DNA of 64,000 bases from Bacillota bacterium (lineage in GTDB: Bacteria > Bacillota > Clostridia > Christensenellales > Aristaeellaceae). The notes under the pieces were generated by a model that searched no databases, had not been told where the DNA came from, and was given only the letters and a program-made list of their open reading frames with translations. Below are positions 48,116 through 55,917 of this stretch, one piece after another. The DNA is taken from NCBI GenBank assembly GCA_023421395.1, contig JAEZTL010000056.1:1-64000 (forward strand), written 5' to 3'. The translations under genes were made by a program, and so were the position numbers. Each line of letters begins with the position of its first letter. Within the stretch, counting starts at the first letter, position 1.

Positions 48116-48784
48116 TCACCCTCCGAAGCGGTAGCCGACGCCGCGGACGGTCTCGATCATGCCGCCCTGCGCGCCCAGCTTCTGCCGGAGCGTCTGTATG
48201 TGCACATCCACGGTGCGGGTGCCGCCGCCGTAGCCCAGATCCCACACCCGCTCGAGAAGCTTCTCGCGGGTGAAGGCCGCGCCGCGGTTTTCCATCAGAA
48301 AGCGCAGGAGCTCAAACTCCTTGAGCGTCAAAACCACGTTCTCTCCGCCCGCCGTCACCAAATGTCGCCGGATATCCACCGTCAGCGCGCCCGCGGTGAT
48401 GGCCTCGGCGTCGTCCTTTGCCGCGGTGCGCCGCATGAGCGCCTTGGTTCGGGCCACCAGCTCCATCATGCCGAAGGGCTTGGCGATGTAGTCGTCCGCG
48501 CCGGCGTCGAGGCCCACCACGGTGTCATACTCCGTATCCTTGGCGGTGATCATGATGACCGGGATGGCGGCCGTCTCGCTGGACTGCCGCAAGTTTTTGA
48601 GGATGGTCAACCCGTCCTCGCCGGGCAGCATGATGTCCAGCAGCACGAGTTCCGGCGCGGCCTCCGCGACCGCCGCGAAAAACGGCGCGGCGGCGGAGAA
48701 GCCCTTGGCCTCCATCCCCGTCTGCCGGAGCGTGTACACCACCAGATCCCGGATGTTCGGGTCGTCCTCCACGTAGTAGATCAT
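48116..48784 (-). CDS. phoB: Phosphate-regulon response regulator (OmpR/PhoB type)
   Basis: 222 residues. Receiver with acidic pair EDD (6-8), phosphorylation site Asp50 (LVLLDIMLPGEDG), then MITAKD and KPF signature residues. The winged-helix DNA-binding domain has LTLKEFELLRFLMENRGAAFTREKLLERVWDLGYGGGTRTVDVHIQTLRQKLG and RTVRGVGYRF. ATG 48784 overlaps the phoU stop by 4 nt. It would activate pst genes under phosphate limitation. Confidence 0.92.
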   Translation of the reverse strand: MIYYVEDDPNIRDLVVYTLRQTGMEAKGFSAAAPFFAAVAEAAPELVLLDIMLPGEDGLTILKNLRQSSETAAIPVIMITAKDTEYDTVVGLDAGADDYIAKPFGMMELVARTKALMRRTAAKDDAEAITAGALTVDIRRHLVTAGGENVVLTLKEFELLRFLMENRGAAFTREKLLERVWDLGYGGGTRTVDVHIQTLRQKLGAQGGMIETVRGVGYRFGG

Positions 48785-49434
48785 AGCGGCTCACCCTTGT
48801 GGCGGCCGGTGAGCGCGTATTCCACCCACTCCGCGATGTTCTGGGCGTGGTCGCCAATGCGCTCAAAGTACTTGGCGATCATGAGCAGGTCCACCGCCTG
48901 TTCGCCGCTCGAGGCGTCCATGCGGATGCACTCGATCAGCTCGTACTTCACGATGTCGAAGAGATCGTCGATCACGTCGTCCATTTCGATGATCTGCCGC
49001 GCCAGCGCCAGGTCGCGCTTGACGAAGGCGTCCACCGCGCCGGTGACCATGCGGATGGCCGCCGTGGCCATCTGGGTCAGATGCTCCAGTTTTTTGATGT
49101 AGGGTTTTCCGGCCAGGTAGATCACAAGGCCGGAGATGTCCGCGGCCTGGTCGCCGATGCGCTCCATGTCGGTGATCATCTTCAGCGCCGCGGAGATGAG
49201 CCTAAGATCCCGGGCCACCGGCTGCTGCTTCAACAGAAGCTTCATGCACAGCGCCTCGATGTCCCGCTCCTTCTGGTCCACCTCCTGGTCGAAGGCGATG
49301 GCCTTGGCGGCGGCGGACACGTCCTGGTCGGTCAGCGCCTGAGAGGCGCTCTCGATGGCGTGCTCGATCAGCGCGCCCATTTCGATCAGCTCGCGGCTGA
49401 GCCTGTCGAGCCGTTCGTCCAACAGGTTGCCCAT
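48781..49434 (-). CDS. phoU: Phosphate uptake regulator PhoU
   Basis: 217 residues, all helical, with two PhoU repeats: RLDRLSRELIEMGALIEHAIESA... and LISAALKMITDMERIGDQAADIS, and in the second repeat MIAKYFERIGDHAQNIAEW. E-R-x-G-D-x-A metal-binding motifs occur in both repeats. It relays Pst transport state to PhoR. GGAGG precedes the ATG; the start overlaps pstB by one base. Confidence 0.94.
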   Translation of the reverse strand: MGNLLDERLDRLSRELIEMGALIEHAIESASQALTDQDVSAAAKAIAFDQEVDQKERDIEALCMKLLLKQQPVARDLRLISAALKMITDMERIGDQAADISGLVIYLAGKPYIKKLEHLTQMATAAIRMVTGAVDAFVKRDLALARQIIEMDDVIDDLFDIVKYELIECIRMDASSGEQAVDLLMIAKYFERIGDHAQNIAEWVEYALTGRHKGEPL

Positions 49435-50183
49435 TATCCAAACCTCCCGGTGATGTAATCCTCGGTGCGCTTGTCGGCGGGGATGGAAAACAGCTTCTCG
49501 GTATCGCTGAACTCGATCAGATCGCCCAGAAGGAAGAAGCCCGTCAAATCGGAGATGCGCGCGGCCTGCTGCATGTTGTGGGTCACGATAACTATAGTAT
49601 ACTTCTCCTTCAGGCTCACCGCAAGGTCTTCGATCCGGGATGTGGAAATCGGATCCAGCGCGCTGGTGGGTTCGTCCATCAGGAGCACCTCGGGCTCCAC
49701 CGCCAGCGCCCGGGCGATGCAAAGCCGCTGCTGCTGCCCGCCGGAAAGGCCCAACGCGTCTTTTTTCAGCCGGTCCTTGAGCTCATCCCAGATGGCCGCG
49801 TCCCGGAGGGATTTTTCCACGATGTCGTCCAGCTTGGCGCGGCCCTTGACGCCGTGGGTGCGCGGGCCGAAGGCCACGTTGTCGTAAATGCTCATGGGGA
49901 AAGGGTTGGGCTTCTGGAACACCATGCCCACCCGCTTGCGAAGCTCCGTTACATCCGTGTCGCCGTAAATATCCTCGCCGTCCAGCAGCACCTTCCCGGT
50001 GATCTTCACGCCCTCGATCAGGTCGTTCATCCGGTTGAGGGTTTTCAGAAGCGTGGACTTGCCGCAGCCGGAGGGCCCGATCAACGCGGTGATCTTCCGC
50101 TCGGGGATCGACATGTTGATGCCCTTGAGCGCCTGGAAGCTGCCGTAGTAGAGGTTGAGATCGTTTACCTGTATCTTCTCCAT
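49434..50183 (-). CDS. pstB: Phosphate ABC transporter ATP-binding protein
   Basis: 249 residues, one ABC domain with PstB-specific features: NLYYGSFQALKGINMSIPE, Walker A GPSGCGKST, LNRMNDLIEGVKITGKVLLDG, KRVGMVFQKPNPFPMSIYDNV (Q-loop), signature LSGGQQQRLCIARAL, Walker B LLMDEPTSALD and VTHNMQQA. GGAGAA... the start follows AGGAGAT. It ends one base into phoU. Confidence 0.96.
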   Translation of the reverse strand: MEKIQVNDLNLYYGSFQALKGINMSIPERKITALIGPSGCGKSTLLKTLNRMNDLIEGVKITGKVLLDGEDIYGDTDVTELRKRVGMVFQKPNPFPMSIYDNVAFGPRTHGVKGRAKLDDIVEKSLRDAAIWDELKDRLKKDALGLSGGQQQRLCIARALAVEPEVLLMDEPTSALDPISTSRIEDLAVSLKEKYTIVIVTHNMQQAARISDLTGFFLLGDLIEFSDTEKLFSIPADKRTEDYITGRFG

Positions 50184-50184
50184 G

Positions 50185-51009
50185 TTATCTCCTCGTCAGG
50201 CGCCCCGCCGCCCAGCCGGAGAGCGCGTTGATGCCGGCCACCAGAACCAGCAGCACCGCAGCCGTGGCGGACGCCTGCTTGATGTAGAGCCCCTCGCTGG
50301 ACAGCGCGTACATGTGTACCGACAATGTGCGGGCGGAATCCGTCAGCGAATCCGCGGCCTTTGCCACCGTGCCCGCGGTGTAAATAAGCGCCGCCGTCTC
50401 GCCCACGATGCGGCCGATGGCCAGGATGACGCCGGAGAGAATCCCCGGCATCGCGGACGGCAGCACCACCTTGGAAACGGTGCGCAGCCGCCCCGCGCCC
50501 AGGCCGAAGCTGCCCTCGCGGTATTCGCGTGGCACGGCGATCAGCGCCTCCTCCGTGGCGCGCAGAATCAGCGGCAGGATCATGATCGACAGCGTCAGCG
50601 CGCCGGAAATCAGCGAAAGCCCCATCTTCAGCGCGGTCACGAAGAACATCAGGCCGAAGAGGCCGTACAGGATCGACGGGATGCCCGTCAGCGTTTCGCT
50701 GGTGATGCGCGTCACCTTCACCAGGCGGTTGGCGCTTCCGGCGTACTCGGTCATGTAGATCGCGCCGTAGACGCCGATGGGCACCGCCACCGCCAGCGAC
50801 AAAACCGTCATCAGGATTGTGTTGATCAGCGCCGGCATCATGGAGGCGTTGTCGGAGTTATACTCCCACGCGAAGAGGCTCGGGTGGAGGTTCGGGATGC
50901 CGCGGATCAGGATGTAGAGCGTAAGCCCCAAAAACACCACCGCGGTAAAGCCCGCGCCAAGATACACCAGAAGGCGCATGAACAGTGCGTTTCGCCTGGC
51001 TCTCGTCAT
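50185..51009 (-). CDS. pstA: Phosphate ABC transporter permease PstA
   Basis: A 274-residue membrane protein with about six helices. Conserved stretches: INTILMTVLSLAVAVPIGVYGAIYM, TLTGIPSILYGLFGLMFFV, the EAA-like loop EALIAVPREYREGSFGLGAGRLRTVSKVVLPSAMPGILSG, and AIGRIVGETAALIYTAGT. It pairs with PstC. The start overlaps the pstC stop (ATGA). Confidence 0.95.
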   Translation of the reverse strand: MTRARRNALFMRLLVYLGAGFTAVVFLGLTLYILIRGIPNLHPSLFAWEYNSDNASMMPALINTILMTVLSLAVAVPIGVYGAIYMTEYAGSANRLVKVTRITSETLTGIPSILYGLFGLMFFVTALKMGLSLISGALTLSIMILPLILRATEEALIAVPREYREGSFGLGAGRLRTVSKVVLPSAMPGILSGVILAIGRIVGETAALIYTAGTVAKAADSLTDSARTLSVHMYALSSEGLYIKQASATAAVLLVLVAGINALSGWAAGRLTRR

Positions 51010-51947
51010 TTGCTCGCCCTCCGCTTGATCACCGCCAGAAGCAGGTTGATCATCAGAATGAACACAAACAGCACCACGCCGGTGGCGATCAGCGCTTCCC
51101 GGTGCAGGTCCGCCGCGTAGCCCATCTCCAGCGCGATGTTGCTGGTCAGCGTGCGCACGCCCTTGATGAGGCCCTGCGGCATCCGGGCCTGATTGCCCGC
51201 CACCATCATCACCGCCATCGCCTCGCCGATGGCGCGGCCGATGGCCAGCACCACGCCCGCCATCACGCCGGACTTGGCCGCCGGCAGCATCACCCGGAAC
51301 ACCGTGCGCTCGTGGGTGGCGCCCAGCGCCAGCGCGCCCTCATAATAGCTTCCGGGCACGGCGTTGAGCGCCGCCTCGGAGAGCGAAATCACCGTGGGCA
51401 GAATCATCATGCCCAGGAGCAGGCTCGCCGCCAGCATGCTGGAACCGCTGCCGCCGAAAAATTCCCGGATCAGAGGCACCAGAACCACCAGGCCGAAAAA
51501 ACCGTACACCACCGACGGGATCCCCGCCAGGAGCGATACCGCGGGCCTCATCATCCTGACTGCTTTGGGCTTTGCGAACCGGGACAGGTAGACGGCGGTC
51601 AGGATTCCCGGCGGCACACCCACGACCATCGCCCCGGCGGTCACGTAGAGGCTGCCCAGGATCATGGGCAGCACGCCGTAAATGTCGTTGCCCGGCTTCC
51701 ATTTTTCGCCGGCCAGGAAATCCAATATGCCGATCTTCATCATCGGCGGCACGCCATTGACGAAGATGAAGGCGCAAATCAGCGCCACCGCCAGCACCGA
51801 AACGCTGGCCGCGGCCGCGAAGAGCACCTGCGCGGCGCGCTCTTTGGCGCGCTGCGCGCGCGCGCCGCTCCGGACGCGCGCAAATCCCCCTCCGCCGCCA
51901 GAGCCGGCGGCGGAAGGGGCGGACTTTTTGAGCCCCGTATTAGCCAT
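51006..51947 (-). CDS. pstC: Phosphate ABC transporter permease PstC
   Basis: 313 residues. The ATG at 51947 has GGAG 8 nt upstream; a GTG three codons earlier directly abuts that site and is not preferred. The N-terminus is hydrophilic and basic (ARVRSGARAQRAKERAAQ). Helices carry AGIPSVVYGFFGLVVLVPLI and the coupling loop AALNAVPGSYYEGALALGATHERTVFRVMLPAAKSGVMAGVVLAIGRAIGEAMAVMMV. It overlaps pstS by 8 nt. Confidence 0.95.
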   Translation of the reverse strand: MANTGLKKSAPSAAGSGGGGGFARVRSGARAQRAKERAAQVLFAAAASVSVLAVALICAFIFVNGVPPMMKIGILDFLAGEKWKPGNDIYGVLPMILGSLYVTAGAMVVGVPPGILTAVYLSRFAKPKAVRMMRPAVSLLAGIPSVVYGFFGLVVLVPLIREFFGGSGSSMLAASLLLGMMILPTVISLSEAALNAVPGSYYEGALALGATHERTVFRVMLPAAKSGVMAGVVLAIGRAIGEAMAVMMVAGNQARMPQGLIKGVRTLTSNIALEMGYAADLHREALIATGVVLFVFILMINLLLAVIKRRASK

Positions 51948-52791
51948 TGAGTTCACTCCAAGTGGTCGTTTCCCCGGTGTAGATCGAGCGAACCTGCTCG
52001 CTGGTGAGCCCGGTGATGGGGTTCTCCAGGTTGGCGATCACGGCGATGCCGTCCATCGCGATGACGGTGGGGGTCAGGCCCGCTTCCTTTTCGGAATCCT
52101 TCAGTTCGCGGGAGGCCATGCCGATGTCGCAGATGCCGTCGATGGCGGACTTGATGCCGGTGGTGGAATCACTCTGCTGCACTTCGATCTCCGCGTTGGG
52201 GTTGACCGCCTTGTAGGCTTCGGCCAGCTTCTCCATGACCGGCGTCACGGAGGAGGAACCCGCCACCACGATCTTGCCTTCGACGGTGCTGCCGGCGAAG
52301 GGCTTGGCCTCGCCCACGGACACGTAGCCGTGATCCGCGACCACCGCCTGGCCCTCGGTGCTCATGATGTACTCGACGAAAGCCTTCGCCGCGTCGCCAG
52401 CCTTGGCGGAGAGCACGATGTTGAAGGGCCGCGCGATCTTGTAGGTGCCGTCGATGATGGCCGCCGCGGAGGGCGCCACCCCGTCGATTTCAAGCGCTTT
52501 GACGGTATCGTTCAGCGAACCCATTGAGATGTACCCGATGGCGCCGGGGTTGCCCGCCACGCTGGTCATGGCGACGGAGGTGCTGTTGGTGATTTCGGCG
52601 TCCTCGGTGGTCATATCCTCTTTGTTGCCGTCCGCGTCCTTGACCTCGACGCCGAACAGCTCGATGAACGCGCCGCGGGTGCCGGAGCCGTCCTCGCGGG
52701 AAACGACGGTGATGGTATCGTCCGCCAGCGCCTGAACGGCCAGGCCCAGCGAGAGAACCAGCATAAGCACGATAGCCAGGGTCTTCTTCAT
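51940..52791 (-). CDS. pstS: Phosphate-binding protein PstS with circularly permuted halves
   Basis: 283 residues, signal peptide 1-23 (VQALA-DD). The mature protein begins with the segment usually in the second half of PstS: ITVVSREDGSGTRGAF (27-42) through NAIGYISMG-like GAIGYISMGSLNDTVKALEIDG and GTYKIARPFNIVLSA to GQAVVADHGYV. Only then comes the usual N-terminal segment: KIVVAGSSSVTPVMEKL (173-189), QQSDSTTGIKSAIDG, IGMASRELKDSE and, last, EQVRSIYTGETTTWSELNG. Both phosphate-binding loops are present but in reversed order. No lipobox. The ribosome binding site GGAGGG lies before the ATG. First gene of the pst-pho operon. Confidence 0.92.
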   Translation of the reverse strand: MKKTLAIVLMLVLSLGLAVQALADDTITVVSREDGSGTRGAFIELFGVEVKDADGNKEDMTTEDAEITNSTSVAMTSVAGNPGAIGYISMGSLNDTVKALEIDGVAPSAAAIIDGTYKIARPFNIVLSAKAGDAAKAFVEYIMSTEGQAVVADHGYVSVGEAKPFAGSTVEGKIVVAGSSSVTPVMEKLAEAYKAVNPNAEIEVQQSDSTTGIKSAIDGICDIGMASRELKDSEKEAGLTPTVIAMDGIAVIANLENPITGLTSEQVRSIYTGETTTWSELNG

Positions 52792-52894
52792 TTAGTTTTC
52801 CCTCCATGATCATTTCATTTCATCTTACGGTACAAGTGTACGGCGCGCATGTATCAAACAAATACGGGGAAAATCAGATGGAGGTTAATTCGTG

Positions 52895-52923
52895 TTGCCC
52901 TTTCCCGGACGGCGCGGTACAAT
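52895..52923 (+). promoter_or_regulatory. Promoter of the HD-domain gene
   Basis: TTGCCC (52895-52900), a 17-nt spacer and TACAAT (52918-52923), followed closely by GAGGAGGTGG and the ATG. Confidence 0.55.
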
Positions 52924-52941
52924 AAAAGAGGAGGTGGTTTC

Positions 52942-53376
52942 ATGCTCTACACGCCCTTGACCAAAAAAGCGCTCCGGATTGCCTTTGACGCCCACAAAAA
53001 CCAGGTGGACAGGTCGGGCCTGCCCTACGTGTTCCATCCGTTCCATCTGGCGGAGGGAATGGAGGACGAGATATCTGCCGCCGCGGCGCTTCTCCACGAC
53101 GTGGCGGAGGACACCCCCGTCACCTTCGAGGCCATGGCGCTTCAGGGCATCCCGCCGGAAGTGATCGAAATCCTGAAGCTGCTCACCCACGGGGAGGGCG
53201 TGCCCTACCTGGACTACGTCCGAAAAATCAGCGAAAGCGGCAACGCGCGGGCCGTCAAAATCAAGCTGGCGGACCTCAATCACAACGCCGACCTCTCCCG
53301 GCTGGACGAGGTGACGGCGGCCGATTACCAGCGCCTTGAGAAGTACGCCGCCGCGAAGCGGCTGCTGGAGGGCTGA
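52942..53376 (+). CDS. HD-domain phosphohydrolase, MESH1/SpoT-hydrolase-like
   Basis: 144 residues from ATG 52942 with GAGGAGGTGG upstream. The core matches the hydrolase half of RelA/SpoT proteins: ALRIAFDAHKNQVDRSGLPYVFHPFHLAE (first His), SAAAALLHDVAEDTPVTFE (HD pair), and VKIKLADLNHNADLSRL (last Asp). There is no synthetase, TGS or ACT domain. Free-standing proteins of this type hydrolyse (p)ppGpp or related nucleotides; the exact substrate is not proven. Monocistronic, with its own promoter and terminator. Confidence 0.85.
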   Translation: MLYTPLTKKALRIAFDAHKNQVDRSGLPYVFHPFHLAEGMEDEISAAAALLHDVAEDTPVTFEAMALQGIPPEVIEILKLLTHGEGVPYLDYVRKISESGNARAVKIKLADLNHNADLSRLDEVTAADYQRLEKYAAAKRLLEG

Positions 53377-53383
53377 CGCCCAT

Positions 53384-53412
53384 TCCCGGGCCGTTTCGCG
53401 CCGGGATTTTTT
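53384..53412 (+). terminator. Terminator of the HD-domain gene
   Basis: TCCCGG (53384-53389) and CCGGGA (53401-53406) with an 11-nt loop, then TTTTTT. Confidence 0.75.
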
Positions 53413-53474
53413 GACGCCCCGCCAAATGGAGACAACAAACGCCACACGCGCACATGTCCTCCCGCGCCCGGTTG

Positions 53475-53489
53475 TGCTATCATGATAGC
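53475..53489 (+). promoter_or_regulatory. Extended -10 promoter with overlapping palindromic operator, chitobiose operon
   Basis: TGCTATCAT (TG at 53475-53476, TATCAT 53478-53483) sits in the perfect 14-bp palindrome GCTATCATGATAGC (53476-53489). A repressor or the AraC-type regulator could bind here. The first gene starts 29 nt downstream. Confidence 0.55.
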
Positions 53490-53517
53490 CGGACGACTCG
53501 CCGGGAGGTTTTCTTTT

Positions 53518-55917
53518 ATGCGCTACGGGTATTTTGACGACGCAGCCAGAGAATACGTGATCGACCGGGTGGACGTGCCCGTCTCCTGGACCAACTACAT
53601 CGGAACGGAAAAAATGGGCGGCGTGTTCAACCATACGGCGGGCGGCTATGCGTGGCTGGACTCGCCGGAGTACCGCCGGATCACCCGCTTCCGCCCCAAC
53701 GGCGTGCCCGCGGACCGGCCCGGCCACTACGTCTATCTGAAGGACGCCGAAACCGGAAAATACTGGTCCGTCAGCTGGCAGCCGGTGGGCGTGCCGCTGG
53801 ATAAAGCCCGGTACGCCTGCCGCCACGGCCTGAGCTATTCCAGATACCTGTGCGAATACGAGGGGATCTCCGCTTCTCAGACGATCTTCATCCCCCGGGG
53901 GGACGAGGTTATTGTGTGGGATGTGCGGATCAAAAACGATTCGCTCCGGGCGCGCGCGCTGGACGTCACCGGCTACCTCGAATTCTCCTTTCACTACATC
54001 GCCATGGACAACCAGAACTTCCAGATGAGCCTCTACGCCGCCGGCTCCCGCTATGCGCTGGGCGCGGTGGAGTACGAGCTGCACTATGAGGAGGACAGCT
54101 TTCAGTTCTTCACCATGAGCCCGGAGGCGGACGCCTTCGACGGCCTCCGGGATGCCTTTCTGGGCCCTTACCGCACGGAAACAAACCCGCTGGGGGTGGA
54201 GCGGGGGCTCTCCGGCAGCTCCGAAACCACCGGCAACCACTGCGGCGCGCTGGCCAAGCGCGTGACGCTCGAGCCCGGGGAAGAGGCGCGGCTTTTGTTC
54301 CTGCTGGGCCAGGGGGACGCGAAGGCCGCCCGGGCGGCCCGGGAGAAGTACGCGCCGCCGGCGGTGGACGCGGCCTTCCAAGGCCTCGCCGACTACTGGG
54401 CGGACAAGCTCTCGCGGCTTACGGTGCATACCCCCTTCGCGGCCATGAACACCAGCCTCAACCTGTGGAATCTCTACCAGAGCGAGGTCAACGTGACCTT
54501 CTCCCGCTTCGCGTCCTTCATCGAGGTGGGCGGGCGCACGGGCCTGGGCTTCCGCGACACCGCCCAGGACGCGATGATGATCCCCCACTCGAACCCCGGC
54601 ATGTGCAAAAAGCGCATCCTGCAGCTGCTCCACGGGCAGGTGCGCGCGGGCTACGCGCTGCACCTGTTCGACCCCCGCTGGTTCGAGCCGGGCAAGGCCC
54701 CGTCCTTCAAGTCCCCCACGGTGGTGCCCGCGCCGGACAGGGCCCAGATGATCCACGGCCTCCAGGACACCTGCTCCGACGACGCGCTGTGGCTGATCCC
54801 CGCCGTCTGCGAATACGTGCGGGAGACCGGCGAATTCGACTTTTTCCATCAGGTGGTGCCCTACGCCGACGGCGGGCAGGACACCGTGTACGACCACATG
54901 AAGAAGATTCTGGACTTCACTCAAAGCCAGCTGGGCGACCACGGCATCCCCAAGGGGCTCCGGGCCGACTGGAACGACTGTCTGAACCTAGGCGGCGGCG
55001 AGAGCGCGATGGTGGCGTTCCTTTATTTGTGGGCGCTGGGCCACTTTCTGTCGGCGGCGGAAAAGCTTGGGCGCGCCGAGGACCAGCGGCGCTACGCCGC
55101 CGCGAAGCGCGAGATGGCGGAAAGCTGCCAGAAGGCGCTGTGGAACGGCAAATGGTTCATCCGCGGCATCACCGGGCGGGGGGTGCCCATCGGCGACGTC
55201 CATTCCAGCGAGGGCAGGGTACACCTAGAGTCAAACGCCTGGGCCGTCGTATCCGGCGCGGTGCCAAAATACCAGGCGGAGAGCGCCATGGACCAGGTGA
55301 TGGAGCATCTTTATACCCCCTGGGGCCTGATGCTGAACGCCCCCTCCTTCACCACGCCGGACGACGCCGTGGGCTTCGTCACCCGCGTATACCCGGGCGT
55401 CAAGGAAAACGGCGCCATCTTTTCCCACCCCAACCCCTGGGCGTGGGTGGCCATGGCCATGCTGGGCCGGGGCGACGACGCGATGAGGCTGTACGAGGCG
55501 CTTTTGCCCGTGCGGCAGAACGACCTGATTGAGATCCGTGAGAGCGAACCCTACGCCTACTGCCAGTTCGTGATGGGCCGGGAGCACTCCGCCCACGGCC
55601 GGGCACGCCACCCGTGGATGACTGGCAGCGCCGGCTGGGCGTATTACGCCGCCACCCGCTACCTGCTGGGCATCCGGCCGGAGTGGGACGGCCTTACGGT
55701 GGACCCCTCAATCCCCCGCGCGTGGGACGGCTTTTCCGCCACGCGCACCTTCCGGGGCGCGGTCTACGAGATCGAGGTGCGAAACCCGGACCACGTGGAA
55801 AAGGGCGTGGCGCGCCTGACGGTGGACGGCGCGCCCGAAGCGCGCGTCCCCGTGTTCCCGGCGGGCACGCGCCACCGGGTTGTGGCCGTGATGGGCGCGA
55901 AGGAGGAGGACGCATGA
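53518..55917 (+). CDS. GH94 phosphorylase, probable N,N'-diacetylchitobiose phosphorylase
   Basis: 799 residues, cytoplasmic. It cleaves the disaccharide with phosphate to a sugar 1-phosphate plus free sugar. The opening MRYGYFDDAAREYVIDRVDVP, TNYIGTEKMGGVFNHTAGGY, YWSVSWQPVGVPLDKARY and RFASFIEVGGRTGLGFRDTAQDA follow the chitobiose branch of GH94 more closely than cellobiose phosphorylases as I recall them. The catalytic acid is Asp484 in GLRADWNDCLNLGGGES; HGRARHPWMTGSAGWAYYA lies near the end. ATG 53518 follows GGGAGG. The neighbouring mutase and sugar importer fit disaccharide use. Cellobiose specificity cannot be excluded. Confidence 0.88.
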   Translation: MRYGYFDDAAREYVIDRVDVPVSWTNYIGTEKMGGVFNHTAGGYAWLDSPEYRRITRFRPNGVPADRPGHYVYLKDAETGKYWSVSWQPVGVPLDKARYACRHGLSYSRYLCEYEGISASQTIFIPRGDEVIVWDVRIKNDSLRARALDVTGYLEFSFHYIAMDNQNFQMSLYAAGSRYALGAVEYELHYEEDSFQFFTMSPEADAFDGLRDAFLGPYRTETNPLGVERGLSGSSETTGNHCGALAKRVTLEPGEEARLLFLLGQGDAKAARAAREKYAPPAVDAAFQGLADYWADKLSRLTVHTPFAAMNTSLNLWNLYQSEVNVTFSRFASFIEVGGRTGLGFRDTAQDAMMIPHSNPGMCKKRILQLLHGQVRAGYALHLFDPRWFEPGKAPSFKSPTVVPAPDRAQMIHGLQDTCSDDALWLIPAVCEYVRETGEFDFFHQVVPYADGGQDTVYDHMKKILDFTQSQLGDHGIPKGLRADWNDCLNLGGGESAMVAFLYLWALGHFLSAAEKLGRAEDQRRYAAAKREMAESCQKALWNGKWFIRGITGRGVPIGDVHSSEGRVHLESNAWAVVSGAVPKYQAESAMDQVMEHLYTPWGLMLNAPSFTTPDDAVGFVTRVYPGVKENGAIFSHPNPWAWVAMAMLGRGDDAMRLYEALLPVRQNDLIEIRESEPYAYCQFVMGREHSAHGRARHPWMTGSAGWAYYAATRYLLGIRPEWDGLTVDPSIPRAWDGFSATRTFRGAVYEIEVRNPDHVEKGVARLTVDGAPEARVPVFPAGTRHRVVAVMGAKEEDA

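Noticed and set aside
52885..54942. 685-codon minus-strand frame opposite the HD protein and the phosphorylase
   Set aside because: Antisense shadow; both plus-strand proteins have complete catalytic motifs.
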